Under the pieces are notes generated by a model. That model had not been told where the DNA came from. It did not search any database and worked only from the letters and a program-made list of their open reading frames with translations. The position numbers and the translations under genes are program-made. Shown here piece by piece: positions 21,921-34,265 of a DNA stretch of 64,000 nucleotides. Source of the DNA: Cephalotrichum gorgonifer (Eukaryota > Ascomycota > Sordariomycetes > Microascales > Microascaceae); NCBI GenBank assembly GCA_900312665.1, contig ONZQ02000006.1, forward strand, positions 124,001-188,000, read 5' to 3'. The first letter of the stretch is position 1. Every line of letters begins with the position of its first letter.

Positions 21921-23366
21921 GGTTGCGATATAGGACCACGTGTCTTCATAACTTGGGAAGGGGCGAATGAGTATGGTGCCGCATACATCTTCTCGCCAAT
22001 CTTCCCACCTAAGACGAGAAACATGAAAGGTTAGAAGCGTCGAAATGACTCGCTCTTCTCTGCGGATGACGGTAAGAAATCTGTCAGGGTGAATGATACC
22101 CAGAAGATGATCGGGCTTACCACGACAGCCGCTCCAGGCTGGCCACAAAGATACTGCGTACAAACCAAGAGCAGCGGGAGGGGGCAGGTTTCCTGGCGTA
22201 GAACCATGCAGACCGATTCGAGGAGTCCTGATAATTCACTCAGGTCAGTCGAAGCTAATATGTATACCCTGGGCGAAGTTGCTGCATTGTTCGGAGACCA
22301 AACAACTACCAAGTCGAATCTGTCCGTCAATTCGGCTACCGACCCTCGATGAAACACCGGGGATATTGCTGGGCCGTGAGAAGTATCACATGAAAAATGT
22401 AAATGTTTTATTCGCAACCTCCTTCTCTACCTCTTGGTAATGTCCTCTGGAAATTTGACGGTATTGGGCTCTTGCTACGTTTTCTTGCGCCTAGGCTACA
22501 GAGAAAGGGACGCTTCAAAAATGTGGCATTGGGTATTCCTTAGGAGGATATTCTCCCGAGAGTTTTCTCTTCCTGTTTGCTTATTTCATATTTCATCTTT
22601 CTGAAGCCTATTCAGCTGTCTTCAGTCGGCAAGTGAGGGGAATTCTGTAACTTTAAAGACAGACGACTGCCACGATAATCCGACGGTCGAACTTTCCTTT
22701 GGAATGTGGCTACGTTTATCACGCAAGCGAGTGCCGCGAGACGGTGCCGAGAGCGATTCCTTCTGGTATTACATCGTGGTTGGTAACGTGGTAATAATCT
22801 GTGCTAAGTGTGGTCCAGAGAAGGCCCGTCATATACAAATTGAGGACTTGGATATAACGGGAAGGTCCGGAGCTGGGGAGGCTGAGATGTATATCCGCAT
22901 AGAATGTTTATTTGTATGTTTAGCCAAACTGGACGTAGGGGTAAATGGTGGCAGAGCGGAACTTGGATTTGTCACCTATCTGATACCTCTCGTTTCCCAC
23001 GTGGGAGGGCTGAGAGTCGAGGCCGGGAGGAATTGTCATCTATGCTCTGGGAGCTTGCGGGTGAAGGGCTTGATGTACCAGAAAGAGTGGCGGTAAACGT
23101 GAATCCATGGGGCGGTACCTTGGTGGAAGGAGGTAGTTAAGACTATGTCTGAATCCTTGAACTCCTTCCGAGGGTTCCATTGATAGTGGATCTCGACGCG
23201 CGGACTCCGGACTCGCGGGGAATTGAGGGGTGTTCTATCGACGGGGAATTTGTTTTTTGGTTCCTTGCATATACAAATTTCAAGTTGATTGGGGCGGGTC
23301 ACCGGAAAGCTAGATGCAGAGTTACATCGAAGTATTTATGTTGAATGTTTATGGCCGTTTCTCGCC
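21921..23366. other. Spacer with weak coding-like frames on the minus strand
   Basis: A minus-strand frame at 22417-22031 (FDLVVVWSPNNAA, LESVCMVLRQETCP) and another at 22163-21903 (VISTLLTFHVSRLRWEDWRED) could be exons of one gene across a 47-nt GTAAGC...CAG interval, but I find no convincing start or family. Nothing else supported. Confidence 0.25.
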
Positions 23367-23373
23367 TTTATAA
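23367..23373 (+). promoter_or_regulatory. TATA-like element of the dienelactone hydrolase gene
   Basis: TTTATAA lies 81 bp before the start codon at 23454 and is followed by a CT-rich stretch. Confidence 0.35.
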
Positions 23374-23453
23374 GCCTCTCTCCCGGCCCTCCACGAATTT
23401 CCGGAGATAGTCTTACTTATATGTAGAGACAACGAGAATTCGATAAGCACAAC

Positions 23454-24515
23454 ATGGCCATCCTCCGCTTCCTCTGGGCGCTATATGCCGCGAAGTCCGT
23501 ACTAGCTGCGACCTGCGATACCTCTATCATCAGGCACGAGGGCAAGACCATCGGCGAGGAAATCACCTATGAAAACCGTACGTCCCATCAAGCTCATTAT
23601 TTTTATTGAAAATTTTTCTCTAACGTCGGTAGTCACGATCTACGTCTCCGAGGCGAAGAAGTCTACAACCACGGCGGTTCTATACCTAACGGACGTTTTC
23701 GGAATACAGCTCCCCGAGAACAAACTGTCCGTACCCATACCCTCCCCACTCTTCTAAGAAAACTTGCCAGCTGCTCAAACCTCCAACTGACCACTTGATA
23801 AAAAAAAAGGCTCGCAGACTCCTTCGCGAGGGCGGGCTATCTCACGATTACCCCTGACCTCTTCGCCGGCGAACCCGCACCCGCTGACCTGAATGAGCCG
23901 GGCTGGTCGTTGGATGACTTCCTCGCGGCCAACGGCGAGGAGGTCATCGACGGGAGGATCGCGACGGCGGTGAAGTATGCCAAGGAGGAGCTGGGTATCG
24001 AGAAGTTCGGCGTCACGGGGTACTGCTTCGGGGGCCGGTACGCATTCCGGGCCGGGGGGGACGCGTTGTTCGCGGCGCATCCTTCCATGCTTGGGGATGA
24101 GGATATTGCGGGAGCTGCGGGTGTGCCGGTTAGTATTGCCGCCGCTGGTGAGTTCTCCCTGTCTTTTTACAACACTCCCCTTTCTTTAAGCCTTGGACCT
24201 TCCTCCCACCCGCCCCGACCCGCCCTTTCCAATGCTCTCTTTTTATTCCCGGCTCGCCTTTCCTATATGCAGATGCGGATAGGCGTACGAATGTTTCTGA
24301 CGAGGACTCCAGAGACCGACTCGCTTCTCTCGCCCGAGCGCCGCGCCGAGATCGAGACGCTCCTGAGGAATTCCGGCTCCGCATACCAGCTGAGTCTATA
24401 CAGCGGCACGTCTCACGGATTTGCCGTGCGCGCCAACGTCTCGGATCCGCAGCAGAAGTTTGGGAAAGAGAGCGCTTTCCTGCAGGCGGTCAGATGGTTT
24501 GATACCTTGTTGTAA
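23454..24515 (+). CDS. Dienelactone hydrolase family protein, secreted
   Basis: Alpha/beta hydrolase of the DLH family, which uses a Cys-Asp-His triad on lactones or esters. Exons 23454-23577, 23633-23726, 23810-24147 and 24313-24515 give 252 aa. MAILRFLWALYAAKSVLA is a clear signal peptide. Exon 2 gives AVLYLTDVFGIQLPENK; exon 3 gives GYCFGGRYA with the nucleophilic Cys; exon 4 begins ETDSLLSPERR with the likely Asp and has SGTSHGFAVR with the His. Two joins depend on the family alignment. The second intron then has a weak donor (GTCCGT), and the third acceptor is at 24311-24312, not the earlier CAG at 24270-24272. Substrate unknown. Confidence 0.85.
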
Positions 24516-25146
24516 GCGGGACCGGGAAGGTGGGGCCGGGGCAAGCGGGGCTCAGAAGCCGGGGTGGGCCGGAGGCGGAGTGCACCGGACGGTGGGTGGG
24601 GAACTGTCGGACAGCTTGACCCCTTATGCGAGGGCCAAATTTTCATAGGTTTCATGCCCTATTGTACTCCCTTGAGAGCAATACTGGCTTATATCCTACA
24701 GGAACGATCCCCCACCGACTCTGTGTACCTTCGTAGACGAATCTCGAGTTGGTGTTGTTTAGAAAGTACCATCCACTTTGGGCTTAGGGCGACTCAATGG
24801 GGCTAGCTAGTTCTTGTGTTATTGGCCCTCCCTTACACTTACACCAGGATTAAGGCTTAGAGTCGAGACCGCCGCAGGCCCCACGATATCCTCGTCCCCA
24901 AGCATGGAAGGATGCACCGCGACCTACAGAGTGAGGATGGCACGGAATTAATAAGGGGCGCAGCCCATGTTCGATTTTGTGAACTTCCTTTGTCCCTCTG
25001 GACTCCATAAGTTAGGTCGCAAATCATACCTTGTTCTTCCAATCCCAAAATAGTCTCGTACACAAGTATATACAAAGAGAAAGTAACCATAGAAAAGGAA
25101 ACGTCCGAATTGAAACACCCCCAGTCGCTTATCCGCGCGACCACCC
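24516..25146. other. Spacer with an inverted hydrolase fragment
   Basis: Lies between two convergent genes. It contains the dienelactone-hydrolase remnant listed separately and no other recognised gene. Confidence 0.5.
24868..24923 (-). pseudogene. Inverted fragment of a second dienelactone hydrolase gene
   Basis: The minus strand reads VAVHPSMLGDEDIVGPAAVS, nearly matching FAAHPSMLGDEDIAGAAGVP of the intact hydrolase at 24067-24130; at the DNA level CATCCTTCCATGCTTGGGGA is identical. It is preceded by CTCACTCTGTAG, which resembles an intron acceptor, so it may be a surviving exon. The rest of the gene is not recognisable nearby. Confidence 0.75.
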
Positions 25147-27641
25147 CTAAACCTCCTCCTTTCTATCCTCCGTCCTAGCCTCTACCCCCTCCCCCGCCAG
25201 AACTATCGCTTCGTCCCTCAGCCTGACGTGCATCACCCTCGCCTTCCTTCCCATGCTCTCCACGCTCTCGATACCTCCGGCTACGCCCCTGCACTCCTCC
25301 TCCAGCGCGAATAGCGTGGCGAGTGCCGAGCTCTTGAGGACCTCGGCACCCGCGTCACGGTCAGTGAGGATGGCCGTGACGATGAGGAATGCGAGGGATG
25401 CGATGAAGAGGAGGAGGAGGAGGACTAGCGCCGCATAGTTTATGCGGATGAGCGTCTGTGGTAGGAGGGCGGTGCCGGGTATAGAAACGATAGCCGGGCC
25501 CGTGTCGGAGGTAGCCTGCTTTGCGCTTATTCTAGGACCTGTTAGCTATCTCCTAGGAACCTATCAGTGGATGGTGGGCTGGGAGGAGCTTACACGTTGG
25601 TCAAGCTCGTGGCAATGTTCTCAGCCATCCTCGTCACCCGATTCTTCCGCTCCTCCTTTGCGCCGTCATATATTACCTTGCTGATACTCTCCACATCTGC
25701 CGTACCAACAACGCTCGCCTCGCCATCTTCGCTCTCTCGCATCCAGAGCCCGCTCGTCCCCGCGCCAATAGCCAGCGCAATCTTCTCGAGCGCCCCGAAA
25801 TGCGCGCTAACCTCCACAGCATCCTCCTTGTCCTCCGCATTATCAAACTTCATGAAGGCGTTTGAGGGAATGTCATCGGAGGAAGAGCAGTCCACGGCGC
25901 CTTTGGACCCGCTCGGGGTGGGCACATCACAGTTGACGCCAACCTCCCTATCAGCCGAATCTGACGCGACGACGGCAGATGTGCTGACGGTCTTGAACTC
26001 TGCGCGCGCGTCGCGTACCGAGGCAGAATACGTACCCTGGCACAAGTGAAAGAGAACCTCAAGGGCCTCAAACTCGACTTCCGTGGAGTTACCCGAGCCC
26101 TTGGCGTCGGAGTATATGATGGGCATAGAGTATATGGCCGTGCCTTTCGCATCCCCATCAAATGAGAGAGTCTTGGATCCGTCCGTCTTACATGTGAGGA
26201 CGTTGAGCGGTTGATTCGTCGTAAGCTGGCAGTTCGCCTCCCGCGGCAACGTGACATTATGAGAAGATGACCTCGTGGACCGGACCTTCCCATCTGTTGA
26301 GGTACTATTACCACCGGACCCCTTGGAGGCCCCGGCCGTTACAGTTAGCCGATCGGTGATGTCGTTGACGCGCGCACAAATCCCTAGCCCCTCGAACGAC
26401 TCGAAGTCACACTGTCCCGTGGGGCATAGAATGGGGAATTCAAGGTCCACCTTGCCGACCACACCTTCCCTTATCGCGGCCCCCAGTCCCTCGATATCGC
26501 TATCCGCCTCTAGAATACGCGTGGCGCTAAGGGAAGCCACCAAGTTCCCAGCGCTCACGACGTCTTCTTTGTGCCCCACCGCGACCTGCGATACTGCCGG
26601 GACGAGAAGTGATAGGAGGATCACCGCCGCGCCTACGCCAGCGACGTGTGTGTGTCGTAGCTTGACGAGAAGCGCAGCGGCGCCAATGGGCGAACGGGTC
26701 GCGGAGTCGAACAGCTGGAAGTCGGAGAGGGAGCGGGCATCCGCACGGAAGTAGTTCCACTTCCACTGGGAGACGCACTCGACGGTCGGGATGAGGAAAG
26801 AGACGGTGGCAACAGTCGTGAAGAAGGCCAAGAGGGCGTTGAGGTTCAACGGGAGGGTGGACACGGGGCGGTTGTCGTAGGCTGATAGGACCGCAAAGAT
26901 AATTATCACCGAGAGCAGACAGACGCTGAGCCATACGGCCTCTGCCCACCACAACCTCGCCAACTTTTTGTAGTCCGCCTTGCTGCCCGTCTCCTTCGCC
27001 CGCCCCGGGAGCGATATGTGCGTCCGAGGGGTGGAGTCTGGCGTTGACGGCGCCTTCTCCATCAACTGCTCGGGAAGAATAGTATACGTCGTCTTCTCAA
27101 GAGGGTTCCTTAGCGCCGATAGCCTACCGCTCTCTGAGGTCGTGCGGTCCCTCAAGTTATCCTGGCTCGGAGCGGGCACGGGCTTGCGGCGGATGGAGTC
27201 CTGCGAGGATATATGCGAGACTCCCTGAATGGGAGTCTTGGGCGTGGATGGCGTCCAGTCAGAAGGGGTCTTCCGGCCGTCCTCGGATATCTTGCCGAAC
27301 GAGCGGGTAGATAGCGGTGGTGGCGGGGTGGCGGTCGTCATGGAATGAGGTGTCTGGGCGCGATCTTCGGGAGAGACTCTGCCCTGGGACAATGGCGTTT
27401 GTCTCCCGTCTGAGGAGCGGGAGAAGGGGATGGGCGTGCCAGTTCTTGACAGGGGGGTAATCGGGGTAATCGAGATGGCCTCGCGGATATACACCTCCTC
27501 GTCCTCGTCCTCCTCCTCATTATCGGTCGGGTCGGGGTCAGAAATGCCGGCCGTCGCAGGGCCATCTTTGGGTGCCTCGTCGACCTCCTTCTTATCCTTC
27601 TCCATGGACCTGCTTTCGCCGGGTGAGGCCTCGGGAGCCAT
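25147..27641 (-). CDS. DUF3176 family membrane protein
   Basis: Fungal integral membrane protein of unknown function. Exons 27641-25594 and 25531-25147 join across a 62-nt intron (GTAAGC donor, CTAG acceptor) to give 810 aa. The first 230 residues are Ser/Thr/Pro-rich, acidic and probably disordered and cytosolic. The DUF3176 core then begins with KLARLWWAEAVWLSVCLLS; a second hydrophobic segment follows (LNALLAFFTTVATVSFLIP), then QWKWNYF, and a third near VAGVGAAVILLSLLVPAVS. A 300-residue Cys-containing region with NST/NVT glycosylation sites is likely outside. Exon 2 supplies the last transmembrane helix (YAALVLLLLLFIASLAFLIV). The ATG at 27641 is the first methionine in frame; an upstream non-ATG codon at 27650 was rejected. 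Confidence 0.88.
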
Positions 27642-29169
27642 CCTTGACAAGACGAAAACGGGTGACTTGACTAGACGGGTATATAATAGCCGTGGAAGGC
27701 GTGTTTTTCGAGAGGCGGGCGCCCCAGATCGTTGGATAGACGAATGTAGAATCCTTTGTCTCGTATCTCTGTCCCTAACCGTAGTCGTACCCCCGGACGT
27801 CGTACGCGTATGACCTTACACGTGCTTCACGGCCACCTTGGGTCCTGGATCACAAGGCGGCGACAAGGAAGCTCTCACTTTTAGCTTTATAAAAAGAATG
27901 ACTGTGCCGGCAGCTTTGCTAGCAAAACAAAACGTAGTAAAGACGAGATAAAATATCAAGGGCGAGAAAAGGAAGCGAGGCACTCTCCCCCAACTAGCGT
28001 CACATCAGACCAAGTTCGCCAGAGGGAAGTAGGTGGGGGGGGGGAGGGGGGAAGCAAAGACGAGCAAAACCAACATTCCCTCTTAAGAGATGTGGTGTTA
28101 CTCCTTCCACTCTTCCTCGGCCCCAATACTGCTGCCGTCCCTCTAAATCTCCCGAATGCGGCATCCCACAAGTCTTGGACATATTAGGTGCTTGTGGAGG
28201 TTAGTAGTGAGCATTGGGCAACACATATTGTCACTATTACAAGCCCTGCTATGTACAGGATCGGCGCCAACGGGCTTGGCGGCACCTCCACCGATCAGCG
28301 AGTACAGGTTCGAGTGCGGGTGAAGGGAGAGGAGAAGAGATAGAAACAAAGACGGGACCGGAAACTGAGGGTCCGAAGCCGAACAGGATCCACCCCATCT
28401 CAAGTCCATCTACCCAGCACGGCACGTCTTTGTTAGATGGTGTCCGCATTGATTGGGTAATGTGTCCCGGGTAAAATCCCATCGGCGGGGACGCGGGACG
28501 GGACAAGGCTAAGGATGGGGTTGAGTGATGTAGATCTTGGTCTGCAGGGTCGGGATCGAATGGGACCTGGGACCCGACCAATGGGCATGGGAGAAAGAAT
28601 TGAGGTGGCGAGCGGGTCATTTCTCCCGGAAGCGCCGGGGTATAAAATTCGGCGTAGCGAGGGCCGGAGAGATGCGCTGGTAGGGGGGCCGGTTTGCGTG
28701 CTATATTGGACGACTGAAAACCCCCGTGAAAGCCCGAGCCGAGAAAGATTAATCACTGGGCCTTGTTTGCGCGTAAGGCCTGCCGTTATAGATGTAACGA
28801 GGAGTAAGGAAGGATGAGCCGTGGAGTCGAATCGATGTGATTCGAATGACAGGTCCATCTGCGTGGCGTATGCACCCCGCTAGCACCCGTTCGGATCGAT
28901 AATCTCGCGGCAGCCCACTTGCACTAGTGATGAAACCCCAGCGCGTGGCTTATATATTCAGCTATGACTGAATGGAAAGTGCTAAGGACTAAAGAATGGG
29001 TATACTCAAGGGATACAGGTAAGAAACTGCTCAATAAGAAAGAAAAAAAAATAAGGAACGAAAGTTCGACTGCGCGGGTGGGTCACGCCGGTCATCGTCA
29101 GCTCCACCATACCACCTCTGCGTTTCCAAATCCGAAAAAGAAAGACTCTTCCCCAAAAGGAGTCCACCC
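27642..29169. other. Intergenic, DUF3176 gene to PLAC8 gene
   Basis: Holds the DUF3176 promoter (TATATAAT near 27680-27688) and about 1.4 kb with overlapping low-complexity frames on both strands (28143-28858) and a GGGGG-rich run near 28035. No gene supported. Confidence 0.4.
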
Positions 29170-29902
29170 TTACTGCGCCGGCTTCGCTTGCATGGCACCC
29201 TGGGGCTGGTAAGCGTCGGTGACGAGACCCTTGGTCCTGGCGATAACCTCCTTGTCGTTCTGGACGGTGGAGCAGCAGGGGCACCAGTATGCGACGCAGC
29301 AGTCGCTGGTCTGGGAGCCCTTGATCCCGTAACGTTCGCGAATCTTGGATCGCTGCTGCATGACCCATCTACACGACAAAAATGTCAGTCTATCTCAAAC
29401 ATTCTGGGATATATTCCTAGCGGGGCCCTTAGGGGAGAGGGGGAGGGGGGAGCATACATCCAGCCACAACCGACGGCGCAGCTAAGGGCGAACGAGATGA
29501 GACAGTCATTGTTAAACGTGTCAGCCGTTTTCATCGTGGGATCTCGCATGCGGTCGGCGGTCTTTCCATGGACTACAGTTATCCGCGCTTAGCAAGACAG
29601 GACATGGTACAGGGGCTATTCCAGGCACGAAGGGGGCAGGACGGCGACTACGTACGGACGCATGGCAGACAGCAGGCGAGGAAACAGCTGCTGATTGGAC
29701 TGCAGCACCCACACAGACCCGAGTTCCAGTCTGAGGTCTGCGGCGGCGGTGGTGCGGGCTGCTGGGCTGGCATCATGGGGGCCTGGCCTTGGTATGCCGG
29801 GGTCGGTGCCGGCGCGCCTTTCTCGGGCTGATACACGGGAGCGTGGCCCGGGTGTGTTGGGGCTTGACCCGGGAGCGGCTGCTGGGTTGGATGGCTTGCC
29901 AT
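29170..29902 (-). CDS. PLAC8 (Cys-rich) family protein
   Basis: PLAC8 proteins are small Cys-rich membrane-associated proteins; plant and fungal relatives act in cadmium resistance, calcium influx or cell-size control. Exons 29902-29656, 29572-29458 and 29368-29170 give 186 aa. The first 55 residues are Pro/Gln/Ala-rich. The domain follows: SGLCGCCSPISSCFLACCLPC, then HGKTADRMRDP, CLISFALSCAVGCGW, RSKIRERYGIKGS, and the diagnostic DCCVAYWCPCCSTVQNDKEV. Both introns interrupt the domain at codon phases 1 and 2, and the motif is only continuous after splicing. Confidence 0.92.
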
Positions 29903-31498
29903 TGTGAATTTATGTTGTGTATATAAAGTCGAGTCTTGGAGCGAAGTCGTGTTTCAAGAGGAAGACAGGATGATGGCAGTGCAAGTGGATGACGGGCAAA
30001 ATGGCGTAGAGAGCGAGAGAAGAAGAAGAAAAGAAAAATCAACGAAACAAAGGACGAGGACGTTCAATGGAAAGAGAGAAGTTGAGAAAAAGGAGAAGGA
30101 TCGATGCGGGCGACACAACCAGGAACGTGGCACGACCGAAAGGTCATGTCGCCAATTGAACTTGATTGCCTCCGTGCTCAGCCTTCTTTCTCTTCCTGAT
30201 CATGCCTAATTTGTTTTGTTTTGGGCAGGGAGCATGCCTGCGGTGGGTGATAAGATGACGACGAGCGACGCCTGATTGGATCCGTCGCGTTGCATCCCTG
30301 CTCTGTTCCCTTTCAGCTGCTCGAAAATCTGGTGTTCCATCCTCGATTGAGATGCCGATCCTACTCTGTATTCCGCTTGATGGGGGCGGGGTTAACTATT
30401 AATAATACTTATAGGGCTGATCTTACCACTGACAAGCTGCACCGCCCCCTTAACCCCGCCAGATCTGGCGTCCATCGCGAGGACAATTGGTTCATGCTCC
30501 GCCCATTATAGTATGCCTATCTACTACAGGAGCTCCTTCAGAAACAGAACATCTTCAAACATGCCGAATATCAATTCCCTCCGAGATCGTCACATCTCCT
30601 CGGCGGCACCCAGAAAGGCGATGGAAACTTGGTTCCTTTAACATTAAGCCGGGGGGACGTGGGTCTCTGGTTCTAATAATTACATGGCTCTTTCCCTGCA
30701 CTTTTACTGCCATGATCCAATTCACCTTCTTTCTATTCCATCTATCTCCTTCCTCTCAGTCCTAGTCGCCGTCTTTCAACTCAGCTTCCTCCTATTTTTG
30801 AACCTTATTAGTGTATTTATGGATTTTCCTTCCTCCAAGTCACGACTACTACCATCCGATCCACCTTCCCTTCTTCATATCCCCCCAACCCCTTTCCTCA
30901 TGGCTCCTTCCTCTAAGTCGCAACCGTGAAGTCCAATCGCGAGATAAGAGTAATGCAATAATTTCAACCATGTGAGAGTATCGGGCGCATGCACCCAACG
31001 CTACGTAGACCAATGGTATTGGCCCAACGAATCATGGTTTTGGACTCTCTCCGTTTCTCTGTAGTCGCCATCACCGCCAACTCCGGCTTGCCTCTCCAAA
31101 GCGAGATCTACTGCCTAACCCGAAATCATGAACGACTAGTCACTTTCGAGTGTTCTCCTCACATGGCCCGCGTATTGCGCCCCCAAGCCCATTACAGCGG
31201 CGTTCGATGGTGTACGCATACTCCAAGTCTCCCCCCCCCCCCCCCTTGTGCATAAAGGGCGCTCACCCCTCGTTCCCTTCGTACGTCTTCGTTCAATCGT
31301 TATCAGCTAGTCGTTCTCGAATGTATAATAATATTCAATACTACACGTGAGACCAAGAGCATAGGATGTGGCGTTGAAGACATTTGATGGCACCAATCCT
31401 GAACACCCCTACTCATTCTCCGACCATAATGAGCTCCCTTTTAGCATAACATCTGGTCGGTACAGGACTTTGTGTGACACCTTCCCCTTTTCCTCCCT
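29903..31498. other. Intergenic, about 1.6 kb
   Basis: Purine-rich PLAC8 5' region (29950-30100), then AT-rich DNA and a run of 14 or more C at about 31231-31245. No supported gene. Confidence 0.45.
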
Positions 31499-32041
31499 CT
31501 AGTTAGGCACATGCGCAATAACCCACTTCGTTTTCGAAAACTCATCTACCCCCTCCCCGCCACTGTCATTCTCACAAACCGTCTCCCCCTCCGCACCAAT
31601 CTTGTCTCCACCCTCCCGGACAAACCTCTCCACCGCCTCCCCGATATACCCCGCCACATCCTTCGCCCCCATGTTCGTCCCAAATTCACTCTGAGACTCT
31701 AACACGAACGCGCAGCTCCGACAGGTCACCGCCGTGGTCCCGAACTTCGACCCGTCCGAAGGCCGGACGAAGAATTTGCCCGCCCACTCCGTCGTGGAGA
31801 GGCTCTCGACTATGCAGCGGCAGTCGGCTAACGCGGCGCTGTACTGGGTGGTTTTGTTGGCAAAGGTTGAGGACGTGCACTTGAGGGTGTCGGTGGGCGC
31901 CGGGATGAAGATCTGCGGCGCACGGGAGACAAGGAGTCCCGCCGGGGGTGGGAGGGTGACGTCGATTATAGTCGTGGGAACTGAGAAGGGAGTTGCCTGC
32001 GTGAGGGCCGCGAGGGCCACTCCGTAGAGTAGGTGGCTCAT
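31499..32041 (-). CDS. Small secreted cysteine-rich protein, Ecp2/Hce2-like
   Basis: 180 aa in one exon. The N-terminus MSHLLYGVALAALTQATP is a signal peptide. From residue 53 the pattern fits the Hce2 domain named after the Cladosporium effector Ecp2: KCTSSTFANKTTQYSAALADC, then AGKFFVRP, VTCRSCAFVLES, MGAKDVAGYIGEAVERF and IGAEGETVC. Six cysteines follow the family spacing. Such proteins occur in pathogens and saprotrophs and some induce plant responses; nothing here shows what this one does. A TATATAA element at 32081-32087 lies 40 bp upstream. The assignment rests on pattern recall and could be a related small secreted family. Confidence 0.65.
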   Translation of the reverse strand: MSHLLYGVALAALTQATPFSVPTTIIDVTLPPPAGLLVSRAPQIFIPAPTDTLKCTSSTFANKTTQYSAALADCRCIVESLSTTEWAGKFFVRPSDGSKFGTTAVTCRSCAFVLESQSEFGTNMGAKDVAGYIGEAVERFVREGGDKIGAEGETVCENDSGGEGVDEFSKTKWVIAHVPN

Positions 32042-32770
32042 TCTGGTGACTGGGTGATAGGTAAAGCGGGGCGGTTTTTGTATATAAGTGACTGTTCACG
32101 TAGAGAAAGCTCGGGGATCGCGTTCTGGTAGGGGTCTCGGGATAGAGATACCAATACGAATCGTCTTCCACACTTATACATATATATACTATGATATCCA
32201 GACCAAAACAAATCCACCTAGCCTGTCTACCGAGAAGATATGCGTCAAGTATCCGGGCCTCTCGTAAGAGGCGCGAAGTGTACGGCCCTCTCTACCCCAG
32301 ACACTAGTCAAGTTGATTTATATCAACTGTCCACCCTTCCCTCAGTCATCGGCGCAATGATATAGACCCCCAACCGGGAGAAGATTCAAATACAGTGCCA
32401 TACTAGGTGGTCACCACGACAACATCCGCTCTAAGGGAGCAGAGAAGGTATTTGGTTTCGGCCCGGGAAAATAGAGGTCATCGCCCATCCCGCCGGAACT
32501 ACCGCAAGGTATAATGGCCCCGGATATAACAACATAATCTCATCTGGCAAGAAGACCCAAGGCAAGGTCAACAACTCACAAGTGTGGCTAGTCCTCCCCG
32601 AGAGACACCGGCCATGCCCGACATTCCACGGCATGCCACAATACTGAATCAAGGTTGTCGTACGGTCATATATTCCAGCCCAGCGCTCGCAGGACATTTC
32701 ATTATAACATTAATACTGACAATGTGGAGTTCTCGTCGGACCTCACACCATATTCCAACCCGCCTGAGTC
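32042..32770. other. Intergenic, Ecp2-like gene to aldehyde dehydrogenase
   Basis: Promoter of the small secreted protein gene plus the 3' region of the dehydrogenase. Only short frames without domain signal. Confidence 0.45.
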
Positions 32771-34265
32771 TCAATACTTGAAAGTGATGTTCTTCGTCCT
32801 GAGGAAAGAATCAATCCCCGACGACGTGTTAAACCGCCCAAACCCACTCGACTTCGCCCCTCCGTGCGGGAGAGTCGACTCGTCGTGTACCGTCATGCTG
32901 TTGATGTGGACCGCACCCGTCTCAATCTCCTTCGCCAAGCGCAGCCCCACTCTGAGATTCTCCGTGAACACCGCCGCCGACAACCCGTACTCGGTGTCGT
33001 TGGCGATGCGGATCGCCTCCTCCTCGGTCGTGACCTCGATGATAGACACGGTGGGGCCGAACGATTCCGTCTTGTAGATGTCCATTTCGGCCGTGACCCC
33101 ATTTAGCACGATGGGCCGCAGGCGCGTCGCGGTGGAGCCAACGAAGTTAGGATCGCCCGTGACGAGCCCCGCACCCTTGGCAATCGCATCTTGCACGAGT
33201 GCCTTGTTCTTCTCCACCGCCGCCGGGACGATGAGGATCGGCGCATCCCCACTAGGCGGGAAAATCTTCTCAATCTCGGTCACGAGCAACTTCTCGAATT
33301 GCTCCCGGACGTTCTTGTGCACGAGAATCCGCTCGGTGCTCATGCAGATCTGGCCGGCGTTCAGGAACGCCCCCAGGGCGCACGATCCCGCGGCCAGTTC
33401 CAGGTCCGCGTCCTCCCAGACGATGGCCGGGGCTTTGCCGCCGAGCTCGAGGAGGATGGGCTTGATGTTCTCCGCCGCGAGCTTGCCGATGATGCGACCC
33501 ACGTGGGTGCTGCCCGTAAAGTTGATCATCTTGATGTTGGGGTCCCCAACGATCTGGGCAGTGATGGCGGCGGCGTTGGCCGGCTCGTGCACGAGTGTGT
33601 TGAGCACACCGTCTGGTAGTCCGGCCTCGTGAAGGCACGACGCTACACCCCACATCGTCTTGGGCGACATTTCCGAAGCCTTGAGGATGACGGTATTGCC
33701 GGCCGCAAGGGGGAAGAGGACAGCCCTCGTCGAGAGGATGTAAGGGGCGTTCCTATAGAGTGTTAGACCTAGGTACCCCTAGGTACAATGGCCTAGGGTC
33801 AACATACCAAGGGGCGATGGCGAGGACAACGCCATAAGGCTCTTTGAGGATCATGGCTCCGACCCCTTCGTCGGCAGTAGCCGGGAGGGACCCCTCGATC
33901 GCCGAAACCCGACCGGCGACGTCCTTAAAGAAGTCGATAGCCACATTGATATTGAAACCCGCCCACATAAGGGAGGCACCCGTCTCCTCGGCCATGGTCT
34001 GAGCCAGCTCATCACGACGCCTCTCCATGATCTCGCCAGCCTTGAGGAATATATCTCGGCGCCGGCCGGGGGTCATCTTGCGCCACGTCTTGAGGGCCGT
34101 AGCAGCCGACTCAATAGCCTTTGTGACATCCTCAGAGCTGGCGTTGGAGCAGGTGTGTAGTACCTTTCCCGTCGCAGGCGACTTGATCTCAAATGTGCTC
34201 CCTGTGCCGCACTCCTTTCCGTTGAGGAAGAAGGGCACGTTATACAGGGTTTCGTTGGAGGCCAT
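32771..34265 (-). CDS. NAD(P)-dependent aldehyde dehydrogenase
   Basis: Oxidises an aldehyde to its acid. Exons 34265-33808 and 33752-32771, across a 55-nt intron, give 479 aa, the standard ALDH length. NAD-binding and catalytic signatures are present: VVLAIAPWNAPY (rebuilt by splicing), GNTVILKASE, MINFTGSTHVGR, LLELGGKAPAIVWEDAD with the general-base Glu, and LNAGQICMSTERI with the nucleophilic Cys. ESFGPTVSII and the C-terminal SSGFGRF are also typical. The sequence resembles the salicylaldehyde/vanillin dehydrogenase branch more than the betaine or retinal branches, but this is from memory of motifs, so I leave the substrate open. Probably cytosolic, since no presequence is seen. Confidence 0.93.

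Noticed and set aside
31231..31245. Poly-C run as a possible boundary of an element
   Set aside because: Simple homopolymer with no flanking terminal repeats or target-site duplication visible.
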